Of a stretch of DNA of 6,312 nt, positions 5,018-6,312 are shown in pieces (the first letter of the stretch is position 1; every line of letters begins with the position of its first letter). The DNA comes from an uncultured Acidimicrobiaceae bacterium (lineage in GTDB: Bacteria > Actinomycetota > Acidimicrobiia > Acidimicrobiales > RAAP-2). The DNA lies in NCBI GenBank assembly GCA_937975915.1, contig CALJTY010000053.1:1-6312 (forward strand), in the 5' to 3' direction. A program made the translations under genes and the position numbers. The notes under the pieces were generated by a model. That model ran no database searches, was not told where the DNA came from, and saw only the letters and a list, made by a program, of their open reading frames with translations.

Positions 5018-6312
5018 TTAATCTTCTGATTTCAGGTCGCCGAGTAAAAGGTCGTATGCCTTTTCTGGGATCGCGTCAGCGAGTCGTACGAGTGCTCGGT
5101 AACCAAGTTCGCTCGGTCCTTTTTGGTCGTTGCGCATCAGGTTGGCCATGATGTCGAGAAGTTGAGTCATGAGTGGTTCAACACGAAGCCCGAGACCTAC
5201 GCATGCACTAAGAATTCGTGGTTCAGAAATAATGCGAACGAATGCTCGAGCAACTTTGTAATAGTCAGCGTATGCAGCATCAAGTCGTTCGTCGTAGAGA
5301 CGAAGTGCCGAGGAATCATTTGAGCTCAGCGCTTCGCCAATTACTCCAGCCGCGAGTCGCCCAGTTTCGTATCCGTAGGCAATGCCTTCACCATTGAAGG
5401 GGTTAACAGTTCCAGCGGCGTCACCAATAGTCAGTGTGTTGCTACCAAAGTGTGGCCCAATCGCGAGGCCCATTGGAAGTCGACCTCCAGTTGCTGGTCC
5501 ACAGCACGTTTCGTCGTTGAGTCCCCACGCGTCAGCCGTTTGTGCAACAAAGTATTCCTGCAACTTGGTGGTGTTAACACCCTTCCAGGCGCCACCGGTG
5601 GAAAGAAGTCCAACACCGACATTGACTCGGCCGTCACCGAGCGGAAAAATCCATCCGTACCCAGGAACAACGTTGCCGTTGGGATCACGAATGTCTAGGT
5701 GTGAGTCAATCCATGGCTCATCGTGACGATCACTTGTGTAATAACCACGAAGCGCCATACCCATTGGCCATTCCTTGTTACGAACTGTTCCGAGTTCGCG
5801 ACCAATGCGTGAGTTCTGGCCATCACCTACGACAACGTAGCGACCACGAATTTCAGCAGTTGTTCCAGACTCTTTGTCTTTTACAACAACACCCTTGGCA
5901 CCGCGAAGGCCACCAGTTGTTGATTCAGTTGGTTCGAGAAGTGAAAGTGCTTCAACACCATTTAAAAGAACTGCGCCGTGGTGCTGTGCGTGTTCTGCAA
6001 CCAAGCCATCAAGGTTGAACCTTGTGATGGTGTAGCCGTAGTTCGGGAACACTGGATGTGTTGGCCAGTTCATCTCGAGCGAGGCACCGAATCCGAATGC
6101 ACGAAGTCCGTTGTACTTGTGACCGTTCTTTGCGACTGCAGGCTCAAGGCCCATTTCTATGAGCTGGTGTACTGACCTTGGAGTGAGGCCATCACCACAA
6201 GTTTTTTCGCGAGGGAAGTTCTTTTTCTCAATAAGACATACTGACCAACCAGCTTCGGCGAGCCAGTATGCACACGATGACCCACTTGGGCCACCACCGA
6301 CGATTACGACAT
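5018..6312 (-). CDS. Geranylgeranyl reductase family flavoprotein (start lies just outside the window)
   Basis: This is an FAD-dependent oxidoreductase of the geranylgeranyl reductase family, which saturates isoprenoid double bonds in chains such as menaquinone, geranylgeranyl lipids or carotenoid and chlorophyll side chains. The frame stays open to the right edge, giving 430 visible residues, close to full length. The visible N-terminus VVIVGGGPSGSSCAYWLAEA is the FAD-binding Rossmann motif, normally preceded by only a few residues. It is followed by EKTCGDGLTPRSV, a family signature. Then come FGFGASLEMNWPTHPVFPNY (about 72-91), VVVGDGQNSRIGRELG (about 159-174), GYGWIFPLGDGRVNVGVG, and the second FAD motif IGDAAGTVNPFNGEGIAYGY (about 295-314). 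The internal ATG at 6154 is not the start, because homology continues upstream. The iron permease follows after four bases. Mycobacterial MenJ, which reduces one menaquinone isoprene unit, is in this family, but the substrate here cannot be read from sequence. Confidence 0.94.
   Translation of the reverse strand, partial: VVIVGGGPSGSSCAYWLAEAGWSVCLIEKKNFPREKTCGDGLTPRSVHQLIEMGLEPAVAKNGHKYNGLRAFGFGASLEMNWPTHPVFPNYGYTITRFNLDGLVAEHAQHHGAVLLNGVEALSLLEPTESTTGGLRGAKGVVVKDKESGTTAEIRGRYVVVGDGQNSRIGRELGTVRNKEWPMGMALRGYYTSDRHDEPWIDSHLDIRDPNGNVVPGYGWIFPLGDGRVNVGVGLLSTGGAWKGVNTTKLQEYFVAQTADAWGLNDETCCGPATGGRLPMGLAIGPHFGSNTLTIGDAAGTVNPFNGEGIAYGYETGRLAAGVIGEALSSNDSSALRLYDERLDAAYADYYKVARAFVRIISEPRILSACVGLGLRVEPLMTQLLDIMANLMRNDQKGPSELGYRALVRLADAIPEKAYDLLLGDLKSED

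Noticed and set aside
5382..5726. Open frame of 114 codons on the + strand opposite the reductase
   Set aside because: It is a shadow of the well-supported reductase gene; no recognisable motif and no ribosome-binding site.
6154..6154. ATG at 6154 as the start of the geranylgeranyl reductase
   Set aside because: The frame continues upstream to the window edge and encodes the FAD-binding GGGPSG motif and the CGDGLTPR signature, so this is an internal methionine.

Overview
This window looks like a gene-dense stretch of a chromosome from a mid-GC (roughly half GC by eye) actinobacterium. The order rex, hemC, hemD, hemB is a classic actinobacterial arrangement. The HemB sequence has actinobacterial-style motifs, one start is best explained as leaderless, and the gene after hemB has a build (PH-like N-terminus, one membrane helix, exported domain with a DLPSG segment) that I associate with Acidimicrobiia. 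My best guess is an aquatic, moderate-GC member of Acidimicrobiia or a related lineage. This is inference and not proven by the window.

Layout. On the + strand: the C-terminal two thirds of the NADH-sensing repressor Rex (cut by the left edge), then hemC one base after its stop, hemD three bases after hemC, a 45-base gap carrying a likely promoter, hemB, and after an 18-base gap an unrecognised single-pass membrane protein. On the - strand, converging on that gene and overlapping its 3' end by 20 bases: a geranylgeranyl reductase-type flavoprotein (cut by the right edge, start just outside) followed four bases later by an FTR1/EfeU-type iron permease. Nearly every base is coding. There is no gap over 300 bases, no RNA gene, mobile element or CRISPR array that I can see, and no intact Rex operator.

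How the genes fit together. HemB makes porphobilinogen from 5-aminolevulinate, HemC links four of these into hydroxymethylbilane, and HemD closes the ring to uroporphyrinogen III. Rex couples transcription to the NADH/NAD+ ratio and commonly sits at the head of this operon, because heme feeds respiratory cytochromes. The - strand pair would supply iron (FTR1) and reduce isoprenoid double bonds, for example in menaquinone or in carotenoid or lipid precursors (reductase). The whole window is therefore broadly respiratory and tetrapyrrole-related. I see no previously undescribed multi-gene system. The points most worth a second look are the absent hemA between rex and hemC, the leaderless-looking hemB start, the unknown exported protein behind hemB, and the pairing of iron permease with geranylgeranyl reductase.
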